Of a stretch of DNA of 21,125 bases, positions 1 through 8,761 are shown piece after piece. The notes under the pieces are model-generated. The model saw nothing but the letters and a program-made list of their open reading frames with translations. It ran no database searches and was not told where the DNA came from. Made by a program: the position numbers and the translations under genes. The first letter of the stretch is position 1. Each line of letters opens with the position of its first letter. This stretch comes from Candidatus Margulisiibacteriota bacterium (GTDB lineage Bacteria > Margulisbacteria > WOR-1 > JAKLHX01 > JBAZKV01), in NCBI GenBank assembly GCA_041650635.1, contig JBAZKV010000025.1:1-21125 (forward strand). Direction: 5' to 3'.

Positions 1-1
1 T

Positions 2-523
2 GCCCATATAGGAAGCTTTGTCCCGGCAAAGAGCGCCTCTGTCCCTTTGACCGACAGGATCTTTACCAGAGTAGGGGCCCTGGACGATCTCTACATGGGA
101 CAATCCACATTCATGGTGGAGATGCTGGAGACCGCCAACATCTTAAACAACGCCACAAAAGACAGTCTTGTTATCCTGGACGAAATAGGCAGAGGAACAG
201 CTACATTCGACGGGATGTCGATAGCATGCGCCGTAGCAGAGTATATTCACAAAAAAATAGGGGCAAAGACCCTTTTTGCCACGCACTATCACGAGCTTAC
301 CTCTCTTGCGGATAAGCACAAAGGGATCAAGAACATGAACATCTCCGTAAAAGAGGACGGGGACGGCATCATTTTTCTGCACAGGATAGTTGAGGGGCCC
401 GCGGACAAAAGCTACGGCATCCAGGTGGCAAAATTGGCTGGGCTTCCTGCCCAAGTCATCTCGCGGGCAAAAGAAGTGTACAAGACGCTCGAAATGGTGG
501 AGAACGATTTTGGAAAATTGTGA
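2..523 (+). CDS. mutS: DNA mismatch repair protein MutS, C-terminal part (5' end outside window)
   Basis: The reading frame is open from the first full codon (base 2), so this is the last 173 residues of a longer gene. It holds the end of the MutS ABC ATPase domain: the signature region GQSTFMVEM, the Walker B stretch VILDEIGRGTATFDG and the His-switch motif TLFATHYHEL, followed by the usual YGIQVAKLAGLP helix. MutS recognises mismatches and uses ATP to recruit MutL. The protein ends at ENDFGKL soon after the ATPase domain. It therefore lacks the roughly 50-residue tail that carries the tetramerisation region and beta-clamp motif in E. coli MutS. A shorter tail is compatible with dimer function. 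The gene is separated from the next by 200 bases with its own promoter. Confidence 0.96.
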   Translation, partial: AHIGSFVPAKSASVPLTDRIFTRVGALDDLYMGQSTFMVEMLETANILNNATKDSLVILDEIGRGTATFDGMSIACAVAEYIHKKIGAKTLFATHYHELTSLADKHKGIKNMNISVKEDGDGIIFLHRIVEGPADKSYGIQVAKLAGLPAQVISRAKEVYKTLEMVENDFGKL

Positions 524-560
524 CCATGCATATTACAAAAATATGATGGCCACACAGTAC

Positions 561-589
561 CCGAACCTGAAGGTTCGGCTCCGGTTTTT
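561..589 (+). terminator. Possible intrinsic terminator after mutS
   Basis: A perfect 7-bp stem, CCGAACC (561-567) with GGTTCGG (572-578), closes a TGAA tetraloop 38 bases after the mutS stop. A run of five T lies at 585-589. The six-base gap between stem and T-run is longer than ideal, and the T-run is short, so termination is plausible but not certain. The right arm can alternatively pair downstream: CGGCTCC (576-582) with GGAGCCG (598-604). The two folds exclude each other. Confidence 0.35.
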
Positions 590-605
590 CTTCCCATGGA
601 GCCGA

Positions 606-658
606 CCTGCCCGCCATCCCGCCGAGCCGGTAAGGCTTGGCAGGCGGGCGCTTTAGCG
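606..658. repeat. GC-rich palindromic element, possible interspersed (REP-like) repeat
   Basis: Two nested stems are visible. The outer one is GCCCGCC (609-615) with GGCGGGC (643-649). The inner one is GCCGAGCC (621-628) with GGCTTGGC (634-641), containing one G-T wobble and a five-base loop. A third small stem, CGCT/AGCG, follows at 649-658. The block is far richer in G and C than its flanks and contains no credible gene. Intergenic GC-rich imperfect palindromes of this sort are typical of REP-like repeats. Only one copy is seen in this window, so its repetitive nature is inferred. Confidence 0.45.
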
Positions 659-682
659 TCGGGACATAATCCTTCATTATTT

Positions 683-711
683 TTGATTTGCAATTACCCA
701 AATGATATAAT
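683..711 (+). promoter_or_regulatory. Sigma-70-type promoter for the alpha-glucan operon
   Basis: A perfect -10 box TATAAT lies at 706-711. A -35-like TTGATT (683-688; four of six consensus bases) sits 17 bases upstream. Transcription would start near 717-719, only about five to seven bases before the ATG at 724. That leaves no room for a Shine-Dalgarno site. Confidence 0.6.
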
Positions 712-723
712 CCCTTTATAATT

Positions 724-2886
724 ATGAGGAACAAGCTTTCCGTTGCCTTTGTCTGGCACATGCACCAGCCGTTCTATAAGGACCTTGTAACGGGTGAGTA
801 CATGTTGCCGTGGGTAAGGCTCCACGCGATAAAAGACTACTTTGACATGGCCGCCTATCTTGACGATTTTCCGCAGATAAGGTCCACTTACAATGTCGTC
901 CCTTCGCTCCTGGCGCAGATAGAGGACTATACGGCGGGAAATGCCAGGGACAAATACCTTGAACTGTCTATCAGGCAGCCTCAGGACCTTAGCCCGGACG
1001 AAAAGGTCTTTATCCTTAAGAATTTTTTCATGGCCAACTGGGACACCATGGTAAAGCCCTATCCCAGATATGCCGATCTGCTGCTTAAAAGGGGGAGGTT
1101 CGTAACGATAGAAGAAATTGCGGAAGTGTCTAAAAGGTTCTCCAACAGGGAATTTTTTGACCTTCAGATCTGGTTCAACCTTGCCTGGTTCGGGCAGGTC
1201 CATAAGGAAAAGGACGAGACAATAAAAGGCTTGATAGCAAAAGGCAAGAATTTTTCGGAAGCGGACAAAAAAGCTCTTTTCGACAAACAGATGGACATCA
1301 TGAGGCTGGTGATCCCCAAATACAGGGAACTGCAGGAAAAAGGCCAGATAGAGGTTAGCGTCACCCCGTACTATCACCCCATATTGCCGCTCCTCTGCGA
1401 CAGCGAAGCGGCAAGGGGCGCTCTGCCGGGTATAATCCTTCCCAAAAAGAGTTTTAAACATCCGGAGGACGCAAAACACCAGATAGAGTCAGCCGTTGAG
1501 TTCTATGAAAAGCGCTTTGGCAGAAAACCTTCCGGGATGTGGCCCTCGGAGGGTTCCGTGTCCGAAGATATGGTCCCGCTGGTTGCCGGAGCGGGCATCA
1601 AGTGGATGGCCACTGACGAACAGATCCTGGCTGCCTCCCTGGGACGCAGGCCAAGCGCCTCCGAACTCTTTACCCCTTACACTCTAAAACGGGACGGGGG
1701 TCAGGTCTCCATCCTCTTCCGCGATCTCAGGCTCTCCGACGACCTCGGGTTCATCTATTCCAAGTGGAGCCCCAGGGACGCGGCCGCGGATGTTGTGTCA
1801 AAATTGCGCAAGATAGCGGAACTGCTTGCCTGCGAAGAAAAAAGACATCTGGTAAGCATAATCCTTGACGGCGAGAACGCGTGGGAATATTACCAGAACA
1901 ACGGGAAGGATTTCTTTTACGAACTGTACGGCATGCTGTCAAACGACCCTCTGCTTGAGACGGTAAGAGTAAACGATTTTCTGGAGCAGAACGGGCCGTT
2001 CAATGACCTGAACAGGCTTTTTCCCGGCTCCTGGATAAACCACAATTTTGCCGTCTGGATAGGGCACGAGGAGGACAACAGGGCCTGGGACTTTTTGAGC
2101 AGCGCAAGAGCGGCGCTTATGGAAGCAAAGGACCCTCCCAAAGAAGCTTTTGAGGAACTCTACATAGCGGAGGGTTCTGACTGGAACTGGTGGTACGGGG
2201 ATGACCATAGCTCGGACAACGACGAGGATTTTGACCATCTCTTCAGAAAACATCTGATCAACATCTATAAACTTATCGGCAGAGAACACCCGAGAGAGCT
2301 TGAAACGCCCATAAAAGCCTTTAAATCCATAAAACCGGCAAGAGAGCCTGTCTATCTGATCGATCCAAAAATTGACGGGGAAGTCACCAATTATTATGAA
2401 TGGCTTTCTGCCGGGCTTTACAGCGTTGACGCAGCAAGGGGCGCCATGCACCAGTCAGAGACGATAGTCAGGAACATCTATTACGGGTTCAGCATGGAAA
2501 AACTTTTTATCAGGATAGACACATCCATAGCTCTTAACTGCTCTTCGGCCATGAAGGGTCTGTCCTTTGAAATAGACATAACCAAACCCAGGCACTGCAG
2601 GATAGTACTTTCCTGCGGAGGGGAAGGAAAGATCTGTGCCTCTTTGCTAAGGCTCTCGGAGGCCGGGATATTTGAAGAAAGCGGTCCCGTTATTGAGGTC
2701 GAGGCAAAAAAGATCGTAGAGATCGCTGCATGTTTTAAGGATCTTGGGATAGGGCCTAAAGACGAGGTCAATCTCGCCTTAACGGTAAAAAAGGAAGCCA
2801 GAGAACTGGAGCGATGGCCCAAGGGAGGCATAATAGTGTTCAACTGCCCGGATGAGGAATTTGAAGCGGAGTCGTGGTTCGTATAG
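724..2886 (+). CDS. Glycoside hydrolase family 57 protein, alpha-amylase-like (COG1449 type)
   Basis: This 720-residue protein belongs to GH57, whose retaining enzymes act on alpha-glucans. The first conserved region is HMHQP (residues 12-16). The second is the segment around TPYYHPILPLL. The third holds the probable nucleophile, Glu276, in MWPSEGSVSEDM. The fourth holds the probable acid/base, Asp382, in ILDGENAWEYY. A further typical stretch, WNWWYGDDHSSDNDEDFDHL, follows, and the C-terminal roughly 180 residues look like an accessory beta domain. No signal peptide is seen, so it should act in the cytoplasm on stored glucan. It is the first gene of the operon and its ATG lies only a few bases after the predicted transcription start, without a Shine-Dalgarno site. 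Family and catalytic residues are clear. The exact specificity (amylase, debranching or other) cannot be read from sequence. Confidence 0.92.
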   Translation: MRNKLSVAFVWHMHQPFYKDLVTGEYMLPWVRLHAIKDYFDMAAYLDDFPQIRSTYNVVPSLLAQIEDYTAGNARDKYLELSIRQPQDLSPDEKVFILKNFFMANWDTMVKPYPRYADLLLKRGRFVTIEEIAEVSKRFSNREFFDLQIWFNLAWFGQVHKEKDETIKGLIAKGKNFSEADKKALFDKQMDIMRLVIPKYRELQEKGQIEVSVTPYYHPILPLLCDSEAARGALPGIILPKKSFKHPEDAKHQIESAVEFYEKRFGRKPSGMWPSEGSVSEDMVPLVAGAGIKWMATDEQILAASLGRRPSASELFTPYTLKRDGGQVSILFRDLRLSDDLGFIYSKWSPRDAAADVVSKLRKIAELLACEEKRHLVSIILDGENAWEYYQNNGKDFFYELYGMLSNDPLLETVRVNDFLEQNGPFNDLNRLFPGSWINHNFAVWIGHEEDNRAWDFLSSARAALMEAKDPPKEAFEELYIAEGSDWNWWYGDDHSSDNDEDFDHLFRKHLINIYKLIGREHPRELETPIKAFKSIKPAREPVYLIDPKIDGEVTNYYEWLSAGLYSVDAARGAMHQSETIVRNIYYGFSMEKLFIRIDTSIALNCSSAMKGLSFEIDITKPRHCRIVLSCGGEGKICASLLRLSEAGIFEESGPVIEVEAKKIVEIAACFKDLGIGPKDEVNLALTVKKEARELERWPKGGIIVFNCPDEEFEAESWFV

Positions 2887-2895
2887 CAATAGGAT

Positions 2896-5055
2896 ATGAA
2901 CAAGATCAATTTTTTGTTCGCCGTACACTGCCATCAGCCCGTGGGCAATTTTGACCACGTGATCGAGGACGCATATCAAAGATCCTATCTCCCATTTATA
3001 GAGGTCCTGGAAAAATTCCCCTCCATAAGGATGACGGTCCATTATACGGGAGTGCTGCTGCAGTGGCTATCCGACAAACACCCGGAGTTCATAAAAAAAA
3101 TCAGAAATATGGCAGCAAAAGGCCAGATCGAGATAATGACCGGAGGTTTTTACGAGCCGATAATCTCTATCATCCCCGACAGCGACAAGTACGGACAGAT
3201 CAGGAAACAGACCCAGTTCATAAGGGATCATCTGGACTTTGAGCCAAGGGGCATGTGGCTGGCGGAAAGGGTGTGGGAACCTCATCTTCCAAAGGCCCTT
3301 TCTTGCTCTGGAGTAGAATATACCCTGCTTGACGATTATCACTTTGTAAGCTCTGGGCTGGAAGAAAAGGACCTTAACGGATACTATTCTACAGAAGAGC
3401 AGGGTTCTGCCATAAATGTGTTCCCCATAAGCAAGACCCTGCGCTATCTGATGCCGTTCCGCCTTCCCCAGGAAACTATAGACCACCTTGCATCACTGGC
3501 CTCGCCCTGCGGGACCAGAGCGGCAATAATAGGGGACGACGGGGAAAAATTCGGGGTGTGGCCCGGCACCCACAAATGGGTCTACGAGGAAAAATGGCTG
3601 GAGAAATTCTTTGCTCTGTTGGTTGACAACAGCTCTTGGATAGAGACCTTGACCTTTTCGCAGTACACGGACCGCTGCCCCGCAAAGGGAAGCATTTATC
3701 TGCCGGCGGCCTCTTACTACGAGATGATGGAGTGGGCGCTCCTGGCGGGGGCAGGCAAAAAATTTGCCCATATCCTGGGAGAGCTTAAAGGCGCTGGAAA
3801 GTTCGAGTACTACAAACAGTTCTTCAAGGGGGGCTTTTTCAGGAATTTCTTTGTCAAGTACAGCGAAAGCAACTGCATGCACAAAAAAATGCTCCTAGTG
3901 TCCAAAAAAGCCGAGAGGTCCCTCTCAGGTTTTAGCCCGGAAAAAGAAGAGATGCTTGACGAACTGTGGAAGGGGCAGTGCAACTGCCCCTACTGGCATG
4001 GCGTTTTTGGCGGGCTGTACCTCAATTATCTAAGACACGCTATCTACGAACACCTGATCAGGGCGGAGAACATGGCCGATACTTTTGCCCATCCATCCAG
4101 GAACTGGCTGCAAGCGGAAGTGCAGGAGCACCTCAAAGAGGGGGGCAAAGAGATACTTGTCAGCAGCAGGCTGCTAAACCTGTACCTTTCCCGGACCGGC
4201 GGCTGCGCCTTTGAGCTGGACTACAGGCCAAAGGCCTTTAACCTGATGAACACTCTTACAAGAAGAGAGGAAGTCTATCACAGGGACATCCTGAGAAGCC
4301 ATCTGCACCAGCTGACCCTGACCGGGACCTCGGAAGGAGCTTCCAGCATACACGATGCTGTCAGGGTAAAGGAGGTAGGGCTGGAAAAACATCTCAATTA
4401 TGACTGGTACCGCAGGACTTCATTTATCGACCATTTCCTTGATCCCGATACTACCATAGACCGGTTCGCGGCTTCAAAATACGGAGAGGCAGGGGACTTT
4501 GTCCTTGCACCCTACAGTCACAAAATACTCTACGGCAGAAATGACCTCAAGGTCGTCTTCACAAGAGAAGGAAAAGTCCGTTTCAAAGGAGCGTTTCGTC
4601 CCGTATTGGTAGAAAAGACCTTTACCCTCTATTCCGACAGGAGCGAGGTGGATGTATCCTGGAAAATCAAGAACCTCTCTAAAGAGCCGGTATCTCTGTG
4701 GATGGGGACAGAGGTAAACCTGTCGCTTCTGGCAGGCAATGCTCCCGACCGCTATTATGTGATAGACGGCAAGAAACCTCAGGATTGCGAGCTTGCCAGC
4801 AGGGGCATTTCGCAGCAGATATATGAGGCTGCTTTGATTGACAAATGGAGTTCATTAAGTATAATGATAGACGGAAGCGCAAGGTTCGACCTGTGGCGTT
4901 TTCCGATCGAAACTGTTTCACAGTCAGAGGGGGGCTTTGAGCGGACCTATCAGGGTTCGTGTCTGTTGATAATCAACAAATTCGAGCTTGGCGCGGAAGA
5001 GCCGGTAGAATTCTCGATAAAATTGACGGTCAAGGAAGGAGCGGCAGATGCCTGA
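2896..5055 (+). CDS. GH57 4-alpha-glucanotransferase (or closely related alpha-amylase)
   Basis: This 719-residue protein matches the Thermococcus litoralis 4-alpha-glucanotransferase type of GH57. It has HCHQPVGN (from residue 11), GGFYEPI, MWLAERVWEP with probable nucleophile Glu124, and IGDDGEKFGVWPGTHKW with the acid/base Asp at 214/215. These positions are close to E123 and D214 of the archaeal enzyme. The second half carries the DUF1925/DUF1926-type beta-sandwich, beginning around GGCAFELDYRPKAFNLMNTL. The enzyme would disproportionate maltodextrins by moving alpha-1,4-glucan segments. It starts nine bases after the previous stop with only a weak AGGA nearby, and it overlaps the next gene by eight bases. 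No signal peptide is present. Transferase versus hydrolase activity cannot be separated by motif alone. Confidence 0.93.
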   Translation: MNKINFLFAVHCHQPVGNFDHVIEDAYQRSYLPFIEVLEKFPSIRMTVHYTGVLLQWLSDKHPEFIKKIRNMAAKGQIEIMTGGFYEPIISIIPDSDKYGQIRKQTQFIRDHLDFEPRGMWLAERVWEPHLPKALSCSGVEYTLLDDYHFVSSGLEEKDLNGYYSTEEQGSAINVFPISKTLRYLMPFRLPQETIDHLASLASPCGTRAAIIGDDGEKFGVWPGTHKWVYEEKWLEKFFALLVDNSSWIETLTFSQYTDRCPAKGSIYLPAASYYEMMEWALLAGAGKKFAHILGELKGAGKFEYYKQFFKGGFFRNFFVKYSESNCMHKKMLLVSKKAERSLSGFSPEKEEMLDELWKGQCNCPYWHGVFGGLYLNYLRHAIYEHLIRAENMADTFAHPSRNWLQAEVQEHLKEGGKEILVSSRLLNLYLSRTGGCAFELDYRPKAFNLMNTLTRREEVYHRDILRSHLHQLTLTGTSEGASSIHDAVRVKEVGLEKHLNYDWYRRTSFIDHFLDPDTTIDRFAASKYGEAGDFVLAPYSHKILYGRNDLKVVFTREGKVRFKGAFRPVLVEKTFTLYSDRSEVDVSWKIKNLSKEPVSLWMGTEVNLSLLAGNAPDRYYVIDGKKPQDCELASRGISQQIYEAALIDKWSSLSIMIDGSARFDLWRFPIETVSQSEGGFERTYQGSCLLIINKFELGAEEPVEFSIKLTVKEGAADA

Positions 5056-6085
5056 ACTTAGAAAAGACCCGATCTCGGACCGCTGGGTCATCATCTCTAC
5101 GGAAAGAGGCAGAAGGCCCTCTGATTTTAAGGCGGGAGACAAGGGGAGTTCGGTTGCAGCCGAACCCAAAATGTGCCCGTTCTGCGAAGGCAACGAAAGC
5201 AAGACCCCGTCAGAAATAATAGCTGCCAGAAAGCCCGGCACGGCAAAGGACACGCCCGGCTGGCAGGTGCGCGTGATGCCCAACAAATTTCCTGCGCTTG
5301 TCATAGAGGGGGAAGTTAACAGGACAGGGATAGGGATCTTTGACATGATGAGCGGAATCGGCGCGCATGAAGTGATAGTGGAAAGCCCCAAGCACACCGA
5401 ACAGATCCCCGAAATGGCGGACACTCAGGTCGAAAAGATACTCTGGGCATATAAAGAGCGCATAAGGGACCTTGAAAGGGACAAGAGGTTCAGATATGTA
5501 CTGGTGTTCAAGAATTACGGAGAGGCCGCGGGAGCATCTCTTTCCCATTCACATTCTCAGCTGATAGCCACTCCCATAACGCCCAGATACATCAAGATGG
5601 AGCTCACCAATGCAAGACAATACTTTATAGAAAAGGAAAGGTGCATCTTTTGCGACCTTATCAGGCAGGAGCTGAGCTTTGGCGAAAGGATAATAGCAGA
5701 GAACGAGAATTTTGTAGCTTTTGCCCCTTTTGCATCCAGATTCCCCTTTGAAGTGTGGCTGCTGCCCAGAAAGCATTACTACGGATTTACGGAAATGAAC
5801 GATGAAGAGACCAAACAATGCGCAAAAATGCTCAAGGACATCCTGATAAGGCTTAAAAAGACGCTTTACGATCCTCCTTATAACTATGTCGTCCACACGG
5901 CCCCCAATGTGGTGGCAAGAGCGGGAAGGCCTGACTACTGGGGGACTATACAGTATGACTATCACTGGCACATAGAGATAATCCCAAGGCTGACAAAAAC
6001 GGCGGGCTTTGAATGGGGTACCGGACTTTATATTAATCCGACCCCGCCGGAAGAGGCCGCAAAATACCTTAGGGAGGTAATGTAA
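5048..6085 (+). CDS. galT: GalT-family nucleotidylyltransferase (UDP-glucose:hexose-1-P uridylyltransferase or ADP-glucose phosphorylase-like)
   Basis: This 345-residue protein is of the HIT-superfamily GalT type. It begins with MPELRKDPISDRWVIIS and ends with the family-typical FEWGTGLYINPTPPEEA. A zinc-ligand pair CPFC is at Cys43/Cys46. The active site is His167-Ser-His169-Ser-Gln171, with His169 as the expected nucleotidylated residue. A second CxxC pair is at Cys199/Cys202. E. coli GalT has HPHGQ and no second CxxC, whereas the two-zinc arrangement resembles the plant ADP-glucose phosphorylase At5g18200. No galK or galE is nearby, and the neighbours are alpha-glucan enzymes, so a role in NDP-glucose turnover is plausible. 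AAGGAG at 5036-5041 supports the ATG at 5048, inside the end of the preceding gene. The family call is firm, the substrate is open, and the symbol reflects family only. Confidence 0.88.
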   Translation: MPELRKDPISDRWVIISTERGRRPSDFKAGDKGSSVAAEPKMCPFCEGNESKTPSEIIAARKPGTAKDTPGWQVRVMPNKFPALVIEGEVNRTGIGIFDMMSGIGAHEVIVESPKHTEQIPEMADTQVEKILWAYKERIRDLERDKRFRYVLVFKNYGEAAGASLSHSHSQLIATPITPRYIKMELTNARQYFIEKERCIFCDLIRQELSFGERIIAENENFVAFAPFASRFPFEVWLLPRKHYYGFTEMNDEETKQCAKMLKDILIRLKKTLYDPPYNYVVHTAPNVVARAGRPDYWGTIQYDYHWHIEIIPRLTKTAGFEWGTGLYINPTPPEEAAKYLREVM

Positions 6086-6137
6086 GAGTCCAGGGTACCC
6101 GGTGTGTCAGGGAAGTTAAGGGGCAAGGAGGTTTGTT

Positions 6138-7165
6138 ATGGCAGAGAGTTCTAAGAAGAAGAGAACCGTAAAGCCAAGAGCAGCAAAGAAAACACCCAGA
6201 ACGGCAAAAAAGCCGGCAAAAAAGAGGACTACTGCTAAAGGGACAGGAACCTCTTTGGCAAAACGCATTCTATCAAGGCTCAAACCCGCAGCGCTCCGGA
6301 TACCGGAAGAGACGGCAAAGGAATCCCCAAAAAGAGAACATCCCGTTGCAAGCGCAGGTCCCGTCATGCAAAAAATGATGGGGAGCAGGGGATATGAGCT
6401 TCCCGAGGGATATTCGGACTGCAGAATAACCCTTCTTGTGAGAGACCCTCACTGGCTCTATGCCTATTGGGAGATACCGGATTGGAAGATCGACGAGATA
6501 AGATCTGCCATCGGGCATTATGAATTTTCAAGGTCAAAAAAGATCCTGCGCGTTTATGATGTGTCTGGTATTAATTTTACGGGGATGAACGCTAACAAGT
6601 CCTTTGACATAGAACTTAACAGCCAGGCAAAGAACTGGTATGTCAATATAGGGGAGCCCAACAGAAGCTGGTGCATAGACATCGGGTTCCTGGACCCCAG
6701 CGGAAAGTTTTATGTCGCCGCAAGATCAAATATAGTATCCACCCCCAGGGACAGCATGTCGGACGAAATAGACGAGGAATGGATGACAATAGACTGGGAC
6801 AAGATCTACTCTCTTTCCGGCGGCTTTGGACTGGGGAGGTCATCCGGAGATATAAAAGAATTGCTCAAGAGAAGGCTTCATGAAGAGCTTTCGTCGGGTT
6901 TTCCGTCCAGCTTCATGCAAAAACCATCGGAAGAGAACAAAGATTTCTGGCTGGTCGCGAGCACCGAACTCATTGTTTACGGGGCAACAGAGCCTTCGGC
7001 CCAGCTTACTGTTCAGGGACTGCCCGTAAAGTTGAGAAGTGACGGCTCTTTTACGCTGAGATTTGCCCTGCCTGACGGCAGGCAGGAAATACCTATCGTC
7101 GCAAAGAACGCAAAAGGCGACATGAGGCGCTCCATTACCAAGGTTGTCGAGAAAAGAACTCAGTA

Positions 7166-7166
<1 letters not shown>
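6138..7166 (+). CDS. DUF4912 domain protein with Lys/Arg/Ala-rich N-terminal tail
   Basis: This 342-residue protein has three visible parts. Residues 1 to about 50 are very basic and low in complexity (for example KKTPRTAKKPAKKRTTAKG), like a histone H1 tail. The middle, from about residue 85, is the DUF4912 domain: ITLLVRDPHWLYAYWEIP, then RVYDVSG and a WYVNIGEPNRSW stretch. The last 60 residues (ELIVYGATEPSAQLTVQGLP onward) resemble an Ig-like or bacterial surface-type beta domain with conserved G-x-P-V and DGSF turns. The biochemical function of DUF4912 is unknown to me. Its placement directly before the branching enzyme, sharing one base with it (TAATG), suggests a role in glucan binding or granule organisation. 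A strong AAGGAGGT (6125-6132) five bases before the ATG fixes the start. Confidence 0.85.
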
Positions 7167-8758
<1,592 letters not shown>

Positions 8759-8761
8759 CTT

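Noticed and set aside
694..1479. 261-codon open frame on the - strand
   Set aside because: It lies fully antisense to the first GH57 gene, whose catalytic motifs are unmistakable, and its own translation shows no family features.
6093..6100. Palindrome GGGTACCC in the 52-base gap before the DUF4912 gene
   Set aside because: Too short to distinguish from chance, and no promoter or terminator elements accompany it.
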